In this document: in pieces, positions 53,465 to 62,448 of the stretch | Position numbering within the stretch: the stretch's first letter is position 1 | Layout of the letters: the number at the start of each line of letters is the position of its first letter | DNA from: Rhizobium sophorae | GTDB taxonomy: Bacteria > Pseudomonadota > Alphaproteobacteria > Rhizobiales > Rhizobiaceae | NCBI RefSeq assembly: GCF_013087515.1 | Contig: NZ_JABFCN010000019.1 | Coordinates: 1-64,000 of the forward strand | Length of the DNA stretch: 64,000 nucleotides | Reading direction: 5' to 3' | Position numbers and translations under genes: made by a program | Notes under the pieces: generated by a model | Told to the model about the DNA's origin: nothing | Seen by the model: only the letters and a program-made list of their open reading frames with translations | Database searches by the model: none

Positions 53465-54604
53465 ATGAGCAAAGAGACCGTGTTTTCCAACGCCCGCATC
53501 GTTCTCGAGGACGACATCCTCTCGGGCTCGATCCTCATTCGCGACGGGAAGATCGCCGACATCTCCGAGGGCAACTCGGTAGCCGGCGAAGATTTCGAAG
53601 GCGACTACGTTATTCCAGGCCTCGTCGAGCTGCACACCGATCATCTCGAAGGCCATTACCAGCCGCGTCCCGGCATTCGCTGGAACAAGACCGCCGCGGT
53701 TCAGGCGCATGACGCTCAGATCGTCACCTCAGGCATCACCACAGTGTTCGACTGCCTGCGCATGGGGGCGGACGAAGACGGCGGCTTCGAACACGGCGAG
53801 ATGCGCGAGATGGCCGATGCCATCCAGTCGGCGGAGACGGAAGGCAGGCTGCGCGCCGAGCACCTCATCCACCTGCGCTGCGAGGTCTCGGCCGACAATG
53901 TGCTCGAACATTTCGCCGATTTCGAAAACGACCGGCATGTGCGGCTCGTCTCGCTGATGGATCATGCGCCCGGCCAGCGTCAGTTCCAGACGATGGATCA
54001 ATATATTTTCTACTACCAGAAGAAGCGCGGCCTGAGCGACGAGGCCTTCGCCCGTTTCGTCGCCAAGCGCCAGGCAGAATCGGCGCGCAATTCGACGCCG
54101 CACCGCAATGCCATCGCCAAGGTCTGCGCCGAGCGCGGCATCACCGTGGCAAGCCATGACGACGCGACGCTCTCGCATGTCGACGAGGCGATCGACAACG
54201 GGGTGCGCCTGGCCGAATTTCCCACCAGCTTCGACGCCGCCCGGGCGTCGCACGGACATGGCATGAGCGTGCTGATGGGCGCGCCGAACATCGTGCGCGG
54301 CAAATCCCATTCCGGCAATATCGCCGCCCGCGACCTTGCCGAGATGGGGGTGCTCGACGTGCTTTCCTCCGACTACGTGCCGCTCAGCCTGCTGCATGCG
54401 CCCTTCATCCTCGCCGACGAAGTCGACAGCATCAGCCTGCCGAAGGCGATCGCCATGGTGACGTCGACGCCCGCCCGCACCGTCAGCCTCGATGACCGCG
54501 GCCGGGTCGCAACGGGGCTGCGCGCCGATCTTGTCCGCGTCCACCGTTCGCATGGCGTGCCGGTGACGCGCTCGGTCTGGCGCCAAGGACGCCGTGTCGC
54601 ATGA
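53465..54604 (+). CDS. phnM: Alpha-D-ribose 1-methylphosphonate 5-triphosphate diphosphatase
   Basis: Removes pyrophosphate from the ribose phosphonate triphosphate made by PhnGHIL, 379 residues, amidohydrolase fold. Metal motifs: YVIPGLVELHTDHLEGHYQPR near residue 56 (HxDHxEGH pattern; listed in parts VELHTDHLEGH and YQPRPG), TVASHDDATLSHV and DVLSSDYVPLSLL. I start at MSKETVF, the family N-terminus. The stop overlaps phnN as ATGA. Confidence 0.95.
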   Translation: MSKETVFSNARIVLEDDILSGSILIRDGKIADISEGNSVAGEDFEGDYVIPGLVELHTDHLEGHYQPRPGIRWNKTAAVQAHDAQIVTSGITTVFDCLRMGADEDGGFEHGEMREMADAIQSAETEGRLRAEHLIHLRCEVSADNVLEHFADFENDRHVRLVSLMDHAPGQRQFQTMDQYIFYYQKKRGLSDEAFARFVAKRQAESARNSTPHRNAIAKVCAERGITVASHDDATLSHVDEAIDNGVRLAEFPTSFDAARASHGHGMSVLMGAPNIVRGKSHSGNIAARDLAEMGVLDVLSSDYVPLSLLHAPFILADEVDSISLPKAIAMVTSTPARTVSLDDRGRVATGLRADLVRVHRSHGVPVTRSVWRQGRRVA

Positions 54605-55197
54605 TGTCGCACGAACCCCACGCAGGAGCCGGAGCCGAGCGCGGCATCATGGTCGTCGTCGTCGGACCGAGCGGCGCTGGCAAGGACACGCTGATGAACC
54701 TCGCGGCCCGGCGTTTCAAGGGCCGCGACGAGGTGCATTTCGTCCGCCGCGTCATCACCCGTCACCGTGACGCCGGCGGCGAAGATCATCTTTCCGTCTC
54801 CCTCGAAGGTTTTGCCGCTATGGAGCAGTCAGGCTCCTTCGCCGTCTGGTGGGAAGCGCATGGCCTGAAATACGGCATTCCGGCCGAGGTTTCGGTGGCG
54901 CTTTCGCGAGGCCACATTGTCGTCGCCAACGGTTCACGCTCGGCGCTTCACCGTTTCCAGGCCGCATTCCCGCGGCTGAAGGTCATCAACGTCACCGCCC
55001 GCCCCGAGGTGCTTGCCGGCCGGCTGGAGGCGCGCGGACGCGAGACGCATGAGGATATCATGGCCCGGCTTGCCCGCGGACCGCTGACGGTGCGTGGTGA
55101 ATATGACGTGGTGGAGCTCGACAATAGCGGCTCGCTCGAAGAGGCCGAGCAGAAGATGATCGAGATTTTGGACGGATTGCTGGCCAAGGCGCCCTGA
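54601..55197 (+). CDS. phnN: Ribose 1,5-bisphosphate phosphokinase
   Basis: Phosphorylates ribose 1,5-bisphosphate to PRPP, closing the C-P lyase pathway, 198 residues. It has a guanylate-kinase-like fold with P-loop VVVVGPSGAGKDTLMN near residue 17 and DEVHFVRRVITRH after it. PRPP made here could feed the Upp and PncB enzymes encoded elsewhere in the window. It overlaps phnM by four bases and ends 19 bases before the grpB remnant. Confidence 0.94.
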   Translation: MMSHEPHAGAGAERGIMVVVVGPSGAGKDTLMNLAARRFKGRDEVHFVRRVITRHRDAGGEDHLSVSLEGFAAMEQSGSFAVWWEAHGLKYGIPAEVSVALSRGHIVVANGSRSALHRFQAAFPRLKVINVTARPEVLAGRLEARGRETHEDIMARLARGPLTVRGEYDVVELDNSGSLEEAEQKMIEILDGLLAKAP

Positions 55198-55216
55198 ACA
55201 GATCGAAAGGAAGGGT

Positions 55217-55722
55217 ATGCGCGCCATCAAGGTCGTCGACTATGATCCTTCCTGGCCGCGGCTGTTTACCGAGATCAGCACCGAAGTCTCTGCCTTGCTC
55301 GGTGACCGTCTGCTTTCCATCGATCATATCGGCAGCACGTCGGTGCCTGGCCTGCCGGCCAAGCCGAAGATCGACCTTGCTGCCGTGATGATATCAGACG
55401 CCTTCCTGCCAGCGGCGATCGAGATCGTGCGCGCTGCCGACTTCGTCTTCCACGGCGATACTGGAGAGCAACGATGGGCCCTCACCCGTGATCATGACGG
55501 TTATGGGTTCAGGCTCTATCTTTGCGGGCCCAATAATCGCGCGCATCGGGACCGCATGCTGTTTCGCGATTATATCAGGGATCACCCCGAGAGAGGGCCA
55601 AGGCCTATGCCGATCTGAAACGCCGGCTGGCTGCGGAGGCAGACGGCGATTGGGATTTTTATACCGGCGGAAAGACCGAGTTTGTCAGCGAGACGGTTCG
55701 GCTGGCTGCCTCGATGATGTAA
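55217..55722 (+). pseudogene. GrpB/UPF0157 family gene with a frameshift
   Basis: The first 126 or so codons encode a clear GrpB-family (nucleotidyltransferase-like) protein: YDPSWPRLFTEISTEV, IDHIGSTSVPGLPAKPKIDL and AHRDRMLFRDYIRDHPE. The frame then runs out at a TGA (55616-55618). The missing end, AKAYADLKRRLAAEADGDW then FYTGGKTEFV, continues in another frame from 55597 to a TAA at 55720. The break lies in the GAGAGAGG run at 55589-55596, so a two-base gain or one-base loss explains it. Either a recent pseudogene or a sequencing error. Function of the family is unknown; the spacing suggests it was the last phn-operon gene. Confidence 0.85.
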
Positions 55723-55758
55723 AAAAAGGAATCCGTCAGACGCCCTGGCCGGCGGCGA

Positions 55759-58119
55759 TTACTCGCCGTCGCCCCGTCCCGATACGATCTCGCGCTTGCC
55801 GACGTGATTGGCCGGGCCGACGAGGCCTTCTTTTTCCATGCGTTCCACCAATGAGGCGGCGCGGTTGTAGCCGATGCCGAGGCGGCGCTGGATATAGGAA
55901 GTCGAGCATTTCTTGTCGCGCATGACGACCTTGACCGCCTGTTCGTAAAGCTCGTTGCCATCCTCGGAGGCCATGGCGCTCTTGTCGAAGACGGCGCCGC
56001 CTTCTTCCTCTTCCGTCTCTTCCTCCTCGTCGGCGGTGACGGTGTCGAGATATTCGGGGCGCCCTTGCGTCTTCAGATGAGCAACGACCTTTTCGACCTC
56101 GACATCCGAGACGAAGGGACCGTGGACACGGGAAATCCGCCCGCCGCCCTGCATGTGCAGCATATCGCCCTGACCGAGCAGTTGCTCGGCGCCCTGCTCG
56201 CCGAGAATGGTACGGCTGTCGATCTTCGAGGTCACCTGGAAGGAGATGCGGGTCGGGAAGTTCGCCTTGATCGTGCCGGTGATAACGTCGACCGACGGAC
56301 GCTGTGTCGCCATGATCAGATGGATGCCGGCGGCGCGCGCCATCTGGGCGAGGCGTTGGATCGCACCTTCGATGTCCTTGCCGGCGACCATCATCAGGTC
56401 GGCCATCTCGTCGACGATGACGACGATATAGGGCATCGGCGTCAGGTCCAGCGCCTGGCTTTCCTCGATCGGAGTGCCGGTGCCCTTGTCGAAGCCAACC
56501 TGGACCATGACATGGATGGTCTCGCCCTTTTCGCGGGCCTGGGCCACGCGGTCGTTGTAACCGTCGATGTTGCGCACGCCGAGGCGCGACATCTTGCGAT
56601 AGCGCTCCTCCATTTCGCGCACGGCCCATTTCAGCGCCATGACCGCCTTCTTCGGATCGGTGACGACGGGCGTCAGCAGATGCGGGATGCCGTCATAGAC
56701 GGACAGCTCGAGCATCTTCGGATCGACCATGATCAGGCGGCACTGTTCCGGCGTCATGCGGTAGAGCAGCGACAGGATCATCGTGTTGATCGCGACAGAC
56801 TTGCCGGAGCCGGTGGTGCCGGCGACGAGCAGATGCGGCATCTTGGCGAGTTCGGCAATGACAGGCTCGCCGCCGATGGTCTTGCCGAGGCCGAGCGCCA
56901 GCTTGTAGCCGCTCTTCTCGAAATCCTGGCTCTCGATCATCTCGCGGAAATAAACGGTTTCACGCGTGACATTCGGCAATTCGATGCCGATGACGTTGCG
57001 GCCGGGGACCACGGCAACACGGGCCGAGAGCGCCGACATCGAGCGGGCGATATCATCGGCAAGGCCGATGACGCGCGACGATTTCACGCCTGGCGCCGGC
57101 TCGAATTCATAGAGGGTGACGACGGGGCCGGGACGGACATGGATGATCTCGCCCTTGATGCCGAAATCTTCCAGCACGCTTTCCAGAAGCCCGGCATTCT
57201 GCTCCAGCGTCTCCTGCGACATGATCTCGCCGAGGCGTTCCGGCGGCTCCTGCAACAGGGCGCGCGGCGGGAATTCATAGCCGGATGCGTCGATCCTTTC
57301 GGGCCTCGCGGCCAGGCGCGGCGACGGCAGGACCGCGGCGACGGGGGGCGTACGCTGCGGCACCGGCGCGGCCTGAGGTGCTGATGCAATGTGAGGAGCT
57401 GCCGCGAGCTGAGAGATTGGCGCCGCCTGAGGTGCGGGCACGACAGGTGCCTCGACAGGAATGCGCCTGGGCTTTTCGAGGGATATTGCGGCCGCAGGGC
57501 GCATGGCAACCTTCGCGGAGACCGCAGCGGGCTGCGGGGCCGGGCGGGAGACGACGGGAGCGGGGGCCGGCCGGCCGGGGCGCCATTCCATGATCCGGAA
57601 CAGCGATGTGATCGATTCGGGCGAGGTCTCGGTCTTCGGGAAGGATATCAAGGGCGGGGCGCGAACCGGCTCCGCCTCTTCGAAGGCCATGACTTCCCAG
57701 AAGGCGAAATCCGAAATGGAGGAAAGCTCGGCGCTGGCGCGGAAAGCCGGCGCGCCGGGCTCGTCAAGCAAAGGTGACTGCTGTAGTTCGATCCTGTGCG
57801 GTGCTACGGAAATCTCGTCCGGCTCCGGCAGATAGATATCGAACGGCACATCGACGGCAACCGGTTCTATCCGTATCGCCTGCTGTCCAATCTGCGAATC
57901 ATCGCGAACGGGCTCATTCGGCGCGCGCCGCCTGCTGATCAGCGTTTCCGGCGTGCGGGTGAAACGGACGTTCGGCGCGAGGGAAAAGTTGCTCTGCCAG
58001 ATGGGTGCCGCCGGCTTCTCCCCTGGGTTTTCCTCCGGAAGGTCCGTTTCAATCTCGCTGGAAAAATCTCCGGCATCCGTCAAATTGGTTCTGGGAAAAC
58101 GCATGCGTCCGCTACTCAC
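55759..58119 (-). CDS. ftsK: FtsK/SpoIIIE DNA translocase without membrane domain
   Basis: DNA translocase, 786 residues. The first ~290 residues are low-complexity (Pro, Ala, Gln rich) and have no transmembrane helix. The alpha/beta motor domain follows: [20 protein letters not shown], Walker [17 protein letters not shown] near 436, Walker [14 protein letters not shown]. The C-terminal winged-helix gamma domain ([19 protein letters not shown]) is intact, so recognition of polar DNA sequences and XerCD is likely. The family FtsK has four N-terminal helices, missing here. GTG 58119 and ATG 58104 are possible starts; neither has a clear ribosome site. Confidence 0.88.
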   Translation of the reverse strand: MSSGRMRFPRTNLTDAGDFSSEIETDLPEENPGEKPAAPIWQSNFSLAPNVRFTRTPETLISRRRAPNEPVRDDSQIGQQAIRIEPVAVDVPFDIYLPEPDEISVAPHRIELQQSPLLDEPGAPAFRASAELSSISDFAFWEVMAFEEAEPVRAPPLISFPKTETSPESITSLFRIMEWRPGRPAPAPVVSRPAPQPAAVSAKVAMRPAAAISLEKPRRIPVEAPVVPAPQAAPISQLAAAPHIASAPQAAPVPQRTPPVAAVLPSPRLAARPERIDASGYEFPPRALLQEPPERLGEIMSQETLEQNAGLLESVLEDFGIKGEIIHVRPGPVVTLYEFEPAPGVKSSRVIGLADDIARSMSALSARVAVVPGRNVIGIELPNVTRETVYFREMIESQDFEKSGYKLALGLGKTIGGEPVIAELAKMPHLLVAGTTGSGKSVAINTMILSLLYRMTPEQCRLIMVDPKMLELSVYDGIPHLLTPVVTDPKKAVMALKWAVREMEERYRKMSRLGVRNIDGYNDRVAQAREKGETIHVMVQVGFDKGTGTPIEESQALDLTPMPYIVVIVDEMADLMMVAGKDIEGAIQRLAQMARAAGIHLIMATQRPSVDVITGTIKANFPTRISFQVTSKIDSRTILGEQGAEQLLGQGDMLHMQGGGRISRVHGPFVSDVEVEKVVAHLKTQGRPEYLDTVTADEEEETEEEEGGAVFDKSAMASEDGNELYEQAVKVVMRDKKCSTSYIQRRLGIGYNRAASLVERMEKEGLVGPANHVGKREIVSGRGDGE

Positions 58120-58330
58120 TCATGCTTTGCAAATTACGACCCTACCGGGATAGAAAAGGAAGGTTAATAAGTTCCTTCCTGCCGTATCGTTCCGATACGG
58201 CCCCTTTGGGTAAATCGCTGCACTTTCAATGAGTTCTGGCGGCGAGAAAAATCTTTGCCAATTTTGGGAGGCGCTCTGACCGCATCGCAATCTTTCAGAT
58301 CGCTGCTGCCGCTTTAGGCTTTATTTGCAC

Positions 58331-58376
58331 GCATGTCGTTGTCCGCAAAACCGCTTCGCAGTTTTGCGCGACATGC
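58331..58376. repeat. Palindromic intergenic repeat between ftsK and polA
   Basis: GCATGTCG (58331-58338) pairs with CGACATGC (58369-58376), and inside it CGCAAAAC (58344-58351) pairs with GTTTTGCG (58361-58368). The sequence matches a frequent rhizobial repeat. It starts two bases from the polA stop and may provide its 3' end. Confidence 0.75.
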
Positions 58377-58377
58377 T

Positions 58378-61377
58378 TTAGTGCGCCTCGTCCCAATTGC
58401 TGGCGGCGCGGGCATCGACCCTCAGCGGCACGCGCATTTCCAGCGCCGGCATGGTGGCGTTTTCCATGACCGAGACGATGACCGGCATCGCCTTTTCGAC
58501 ATCCTCGTCCTCGACCTCGAAGATGAGTTCGTCATGCACCTGCAGCAGCATGCGGACACGGTCGGCAAGGCCGACTTCAACAAGCGCCGGCTCTATCTTG
58601 ATCATCGCCCGGCGGATGACGTCGGCAGCCGAGCCCTGGATTGGCGCGTTGATCGCCGCACGCTCGTTAAAGGCGCGCACGGATGGATTGGAAGAGCGGA
58701 TTTCGGGATAGTTGATGCGGCGACCGAAGATCGTTTCGACATAACCCTTGTCGCGCGCCATGGCCTTTCGGCTTTCCATATAATCGCGGATACCGGGGAA
58801 ACGCTCGAAATACTTCTTGATGTAGTCGCCGGCTTCCGAACGCTCGATCGAAAGCTGATTGGCGAGCCCGAAGGCCGAGATACCGTAGATGATGCCGAAA
58901 TTGATTGCCTTGGCGCGGCGGCGCACCTCGCCCGGCATGCCTTCCACCGGCACGCCGAACATTTCCGACGCCGTCATGGCGTGGATGTCGACGCCATCTT
59001 CGAAGGCCTTGGTCAGCTGCGGGATCTCGGCGACATGGGCAAGCACGCGCAGTTCGATCTGGCTGTAGTCGGCGGAGATCAGCTTGTGCCCAGGCGTCGA
59101 GATGAAAGCGGTGCGGATCTTGCGGCCTTCTGCGGTGCGCACCGGAATGTTCTGCAGGTTCGGCTCGGACGAAGACAGGCGCCCCGTGGTCGTCGATGCC
59201 AGCGAATAGGAGGTGTGGACCCGCTTGGTCTCCGGATGGACATAGCCGGGAAGCGCGTCGGTATAGGTGGATTTCAGCTTGGTGACTTGACGCCAATCAA
59301 CGATCTTGCGCGGCAGCTCGAAGCCGGCGGCGGCCAGATCCTCGAGCACCTGCGCGGAGGTGGACCATTGCCCGGTTTTCGTCTTGTTGCCGCCGGCAAG
59401 GCCCATCTTGCCGAACAGGATGTCGCCCAACTGCTTCGGCGAGCCTATATTGAAGCGCTCCCCGGCCAGCACGTAGATCTCGTCCTCGAGCCTTGCTGCA
59501 CCCTGGGCCAGTTCGCCGGAGAGGCGCGACAGGATCTGCCGGTCGACGGTGATGCCGCGCGCTTCCATGCGCGCCAGTACCGGCAACAGCGGCCGCTCCA
59601 GCCGTTCATAGACGCTGGTCAGCCCTGCTGCCGCCAGGCGGGGCTTCAGCACCAGCCAGAGGCGCAGTGTCACGTCGGCATCTTCGGCGGCATAGTGGGT
59701 GGCGCGGTCGATATCGACCAGATCGAAGGTGACGTTCGCCTTGCCGCTGCCCGCCACGTCCTTGTAGGGAATCGGGGTATGGCCGAGGAATTTTTCCGAG
59801 AGCGGGTCCATGCCGTGCGCGCCGGTGCCGGCGTCGAGCACGTAGGAGATCAGCATCGTGTCGTCGAAACTCCTCGTCTCGATGCCGAAGCGCTTCAACA
59901 GCAGGTAATCGTATTTCAGGTTCTGGGCGACCTTGAGAACGGATTCGTCCTCCAGCAATGCCTTCAGCCGCGGCAGGGCATCGCGCATGGGAATCTGGTT
60001 GTCGGCAAGGCCGCCGCCGAGCAGATCGCCGACGCCGTTCTTATGGGCGAGCGGCACATAGGCGGCACGGATCTTCGTGCCGGTGGGATCGGCGGTATTG
60101 TCGGCGATCGCCAGCGAAAAGCCGACCAGTTCGGCCTGCATCGCATCCAGCGACGTGGTTTCGGTATCGAAAGCAACGAGGCCGGTAGCGCGCGCATCGG
60201 CGATCCAGCGGTCGAGCGTCGCCAGATCGCGGATCGTGACATAGGCCGAATGATCGAAGGGCAGCGTCGCGAAGGCCTGGGCCCGCGCCTTGGCAAGATC
60301 GGCGGGCGAAAAGGCGCCTTCGACGACGGTCTTCGCCTTGGCACGCGGCGGCACCGGCACGGATTCGCCCGAGACGTCGGGGATGCCGCCGGCAACGGGC
60401 TCGGGTTCGGCCGCATCGAGATCCGGTCCGCGGGCCGTCTCACCCCATTCGATGCGGACGATCGCCGGTTCGATGGCGCCGGCATCGCAATCGCAAGCTT
60501 CGGCGACGCGGCGCGTCAGCGTGGTGAATTCCATCGTTTTCAGGAAGCCGATCAGCTTCGGGCCGTTCTGCGGTTCCAGCACCAGCGCGTCGAGATCGAG
60601 ATCGAGCGGCACATCGGTGCGCAGCCGCACGAGGTCGCGCGAGAGCCTGGCCATGTCGATATTGGCGAGGATCGTCTCTCGGCGCTTGACCTGCTTGATT
60701 TCGGTGGCGCGTTCGAGCAGCGTATCGAGATCGCCGTATTCCTCGAGCAGCTGGGCGGCGGTTTTTGGGCCGATGCCGGGAATGCCGGGAACATTGTCGA
60801 CGGAATCACCGGTCATCGCCTGCAGGTCGATCATCTTTTCCGGCGGCACGCCCCATTTCTCGATGACATCGGGAATGCCGATCTGCTTGTCCTTCATGCT
60901 GTCATACATATGGACATTGGGGCTGACGAGCTGCATCAGATCCTTGTCGGAGGAGACGATGGTGACATCGGCGCCGGTCGCTTCGGCCTGGCGGGCATAG
61001 GTGGCGATGATGTCGTCGGCCTCGAAGCCTTCGGTCTCGATGCAGGGCAGATTGAAGGCGCGGGTCGCCTCTCTTATAAGGCCGAATTGCGGGATGAGCT
61101 CTTCCGGCGGGGCGGAACGGTTCGCCTTGTAGGCGTCGTAAAGATCCTTGCGAAACGTCTTGGCGGAATAATCGAAGATGACGGCAAGATGCGTCGGCGT
61201 CACGCCGACATCAGTATTACGCGCATCCCTCAGCAGCTTCCACAGCATGTTGCAGAAACCGGACACGGCGCCGATCGGCAGGCCGTCGGTCTTGCGGGTC
61301 AGCGGCGGCAGTGCATGAAACGCCCGGAAGATGAATCCGGAACCATCGACTAGGAAGAGGTGATCGCCTTTTTTCAT
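58378..61377 (-). CDS. polA: DNA polymerase I
   Basis: Replication/repair polymerase, 999 residues, with all three domains. The 5' nuclease is at ~1-300 (HLFLVDGSGFIFRAFHALPP, VSSDKDLMQLVSPNVHMYDS). The 3'-5' exonuclease near 395-590 has intact catalytic residues (VAFDTETTSLD, THYAAEDADVTLR). The polymerase domain has motif A SADYSQIELRVLAHVAE near 772, motif B RRRAKAINFGIIYGISAFG near 826 and motif C LLQVHDELIFEVED near 949. I start at MKKGDHLF; 17 more upstream codons are open but not family-like. Monocistronic. Confidence 0.97.
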   Translation of the reverse strand: MKKGDHLFLVDGSGFIFRAFHALPPLTRKTDGLPIGAVSGFCNMLWKLLRDARNTDVGVTPTHLAVIFDYSAKTFRKDLYDAYKANRSAPPEELIPQFGLIREATRAFNLPCIETEGFEADDIIATYARQAEATGADVTIVSSDKDLMQLVSPNVHMYDSMKDKQIGIPDVIEKWGVPPEKMIDLQAMTGDSVDNVPGIPGIGPKTAAQLLEEYGDLDTLLERATEIKQVKRRETILANIDMARLSRDLVRLRTDVPLDLDLDALVLEPQNGPKLIGFLKTMEFTTLTRRVAEACDCDAGAIEPAIVRIEWGETARGPDLDAAEPEPVAGGIPDVSGESVPVPPRAKAKTVVEGAFSPADLAKARAQAFATLPFDHSAYVTIRDLATLDRWIADARATGLVAFDTETTSLDAMQAELVGFSLAIADNTADPTGTKIRAAYVPLAHKNGVGDLLGGGLADNQIPMRDALPRLKALLEDESVLKVAQNLKYDYLLLKRFGIETRSFDDTMLISYVLDAGTGAHGMDPLSEKFLGHTPIPYKDVAGSGKANVTFDLVDIDRATHYAAEDADVTLRLWLVLKPRLAAAGLTSVYERLERPLLPVLARMEARGITVDRQILSRLSGELAQGAARLEDEIYVLAGERFNIGSPKQLGDILFGKMGLAGGNKTKTGQWSTSAQVLEDLAAAGFELPRKIVDWRQVTKLKSTYTDALPGYVHPETKRVHTSYSLASTTTGRLSSSEPNLQNIPVRTAEGRKIRTAFISTPGHKLISADYSQIELRVLAHVAEIPQLTKAFEDGVDIHAMTASEMFGVPVEGMPGEVRRRAKAINFGIIYGISAFGLANQLSIERSEAGDYIKKYFERFPGIRDYMESRKAMARDKGYVETIFGRRINYPEIRSSNPSVRAFNERAAINAPIQGSAADVIRRAMIKIEPALVEVGLADRVRMLLQVHDELIFEVEDEDVEKAMPVIVSVMENATMPALEMRVPLRVDARAASNWDEAH

Positions 61378-61470
61378 GCGTGCATGGATAGCGCGGGCAT
61401 GGGACGAGGTCCATACGGAGTTCGGCATAAAGTTCGGCGCGCAAAAAGGATTGTGGCGTTCGGAGCGTCA

Positions 61471-61574
61471 CACAGCGCCGCGCGTCTTTTCGGACGTGCA
61501 AAGCACGCTGAGCACTTGGCGTTGCTGCATAATTTTGTCCTTCCATCGATTCCGATCTCAGGAATTGTGCGGCA
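61471..61574. repeat. Two-part palindromic repeat, copy 3 (inverted, diverged)
   Basis: Read on the minus strand, this matches the copy at 62343-62446: TCGGAATCGAT, AAAATTATGCAGCA, then CAGCGT-CTTTGC-CGTC and GACGCGCGGCGCTGT in the same order, with scattered differences. It lies upstream of polA. Confidence 0.7.
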
Positions 61575-61604
61575 GGGATTCCGGCTCACCAAACTGTTAC
61601 CGAT

Positions 61605-61808
61605 TTGTAACGATTGCCCTCCCTTGAAAAACCACATTCTGAGCCACAAATCCATGTCACCGGCGCTTGATTGCGTCGCGGGTCTGATTACCGGCTTGTC
61701 CCCCGCCGCGTCAGGCTTGGACAAAGGCCTTATCCCCCTCTCCGGGCCTTTGTCCCCACTTTAAAGTCGCCGTGGCCAACCTCCAGGCCATGGCGGCTTT
61801 TGTTTTTT
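61605..61808 (+). ncRNA. Candidate AbcR-like (alpha-r15) small regulatory RNA
   Basis: No gene fits here, yet the stretch ends in a textbook terminator (61766-61808) and holds another perfect 11-bp stem: GGACAAAGGCC (61719-61729) with GGCCTTTGTCC (61745-61755). Near the likely 5' end CCCTCCCTTG (61617-61626) is complementary to ribosome-binding sequence, as in the AbcR sRNAs that repress ABC-transporter mRNAs. The place between polA and a MarR gene agrees with my memory of the abcR locus in related rhizobia, which I could not check. The 5' end is a guess; two tandem transcripts are possible. Confidence 0.55.
61766..61808 (+). terminator. Strong Rho-independent terminator
   Basis: A 12-bp stem, GTCGCCGTGGCC (61766-61777) with GGCCATGGCGGC (61786-61797), two G-U pairs, loop of eight, then TTTTGTTTTTT. 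No protein gene ends just before it on this strand, which argues for a small RNA upstream. Confidence 0.9.
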
Positions 61809-61907
61809 CGAGGCACTCGAAATTCTGATCGCCGCTTGCATGTTTAGGAGCATCGTATGCGATTTGCTGCATTGTCTCCGGCATGGTTTTGAGCCTAACT
61901 TGCAATC

Positions 61908-62339
61908 ATGGGATTTAACCGCATGGATTCGGGAGCCTACCTTGCCAGCCAGCTGGCGAAGGGTTTTGCCCGCTCGCTGCACCAGCGCGCGGTCGGGCTC
62001 GGTTTTTCTCCAGGGCAGTTCCCCATTCTGCTGGAACTCTGGGCCGAGGACGGGCTGACCCAGAAACAGCTTCTCGAGCGGGTCGATATCGAGCAGGCAA
62101 CCATGGCCAATACGCTTTCGCGCATGGTCCGCGATGGGTTGATCGAACGCCGGCCGCATCCATCCGACAAGCGGGCGCAACTGCTCTTCCTGACGCCGAA
62201 GGCCCGCGCCATGGAGGCCGAGGCGATCGAGACCGCGCGGGAGGCCGACCTTGCGCTGTTTAAAGGTTTTCGGGTTTTCGAGCGCGAGCTGACGCTTGAA
62301 TATATCCGCCGGCTTCTGGAAAACGCCAAGGCGCTCTGA
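61908..62339 (+). CDS. MarR-family transcriptional regulator
   Basis: Winged-helix regulator, 143 residues. The MarR pattern is clear: LGFSPGQFPILLELWAEDGL, TQKQLLERVDIEQATMANTLSRMVRDGLI (parts: TQKQLLERVDIEQATM and ANTLSRMVRDGLI), then the wing ERRPHPSDKRAQLLFLTPKA with the conserved D-x-R. The ATG at 61908 or that at 61923 may be used. Target unknown. It stands alone, with a candidate sRNA upstream and a palindromic repeat after it. Confidence 0.92.
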   Translation: MGFNRMDSGAYLASQLAKGFARSLHQRAVGLGFSPGQFPILLELWAEDGLTQKQLLERVDIEQATMANTLSRMVRDGLIERRPHPSDKRAQLLFLTPKARAMEAEAIETAREADLALFKGFRVFERELTLEYIRRLLENAKAL

Positions 62340-62342
62340 TCA

Positions 62343-62446
62343 CTGCATAATTCCTTAAATCGGAATCGATTTAAGGATAAAATTATGCAGCAGTCCAAAA
62401 GTGTTCCAGCGTCCTTTGCGCGTCTGAAAGACGCGCGGCGCTGTAA
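62343..62446. repeat. Two-part palindromic repeat, copy 4
   Basis: First part, 62343-62390: CTGCATAATT ... AATTATGCAG with a CCTTAAATCG/CGATTTAAGG inner stem around GAAT. Second part, 62406-62446: the CAGCGTCCTTTGCGCGTC hairpin ending GCGGCGCTGTAA. It fills the gap between two convergent genes and likely ends transcription both ways. Confidence 0.8.
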
Positions 62447-62448
62447 GA

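Noticed and set aside
58333..61353. 1006-codon open frame on plus opposite polA
   Set aside because: Antisense shadow of polA, a common effect of high-GC codon use; composition unlike a real protein and it begins inside an intergenic repeat.
61360..61764. 134-codon plus frame between polA and the MarR gene
   Set aside because: No family match, overlaps the polA start and a repeat, and ends just before a terminator whose stems suggest an RNA gene.
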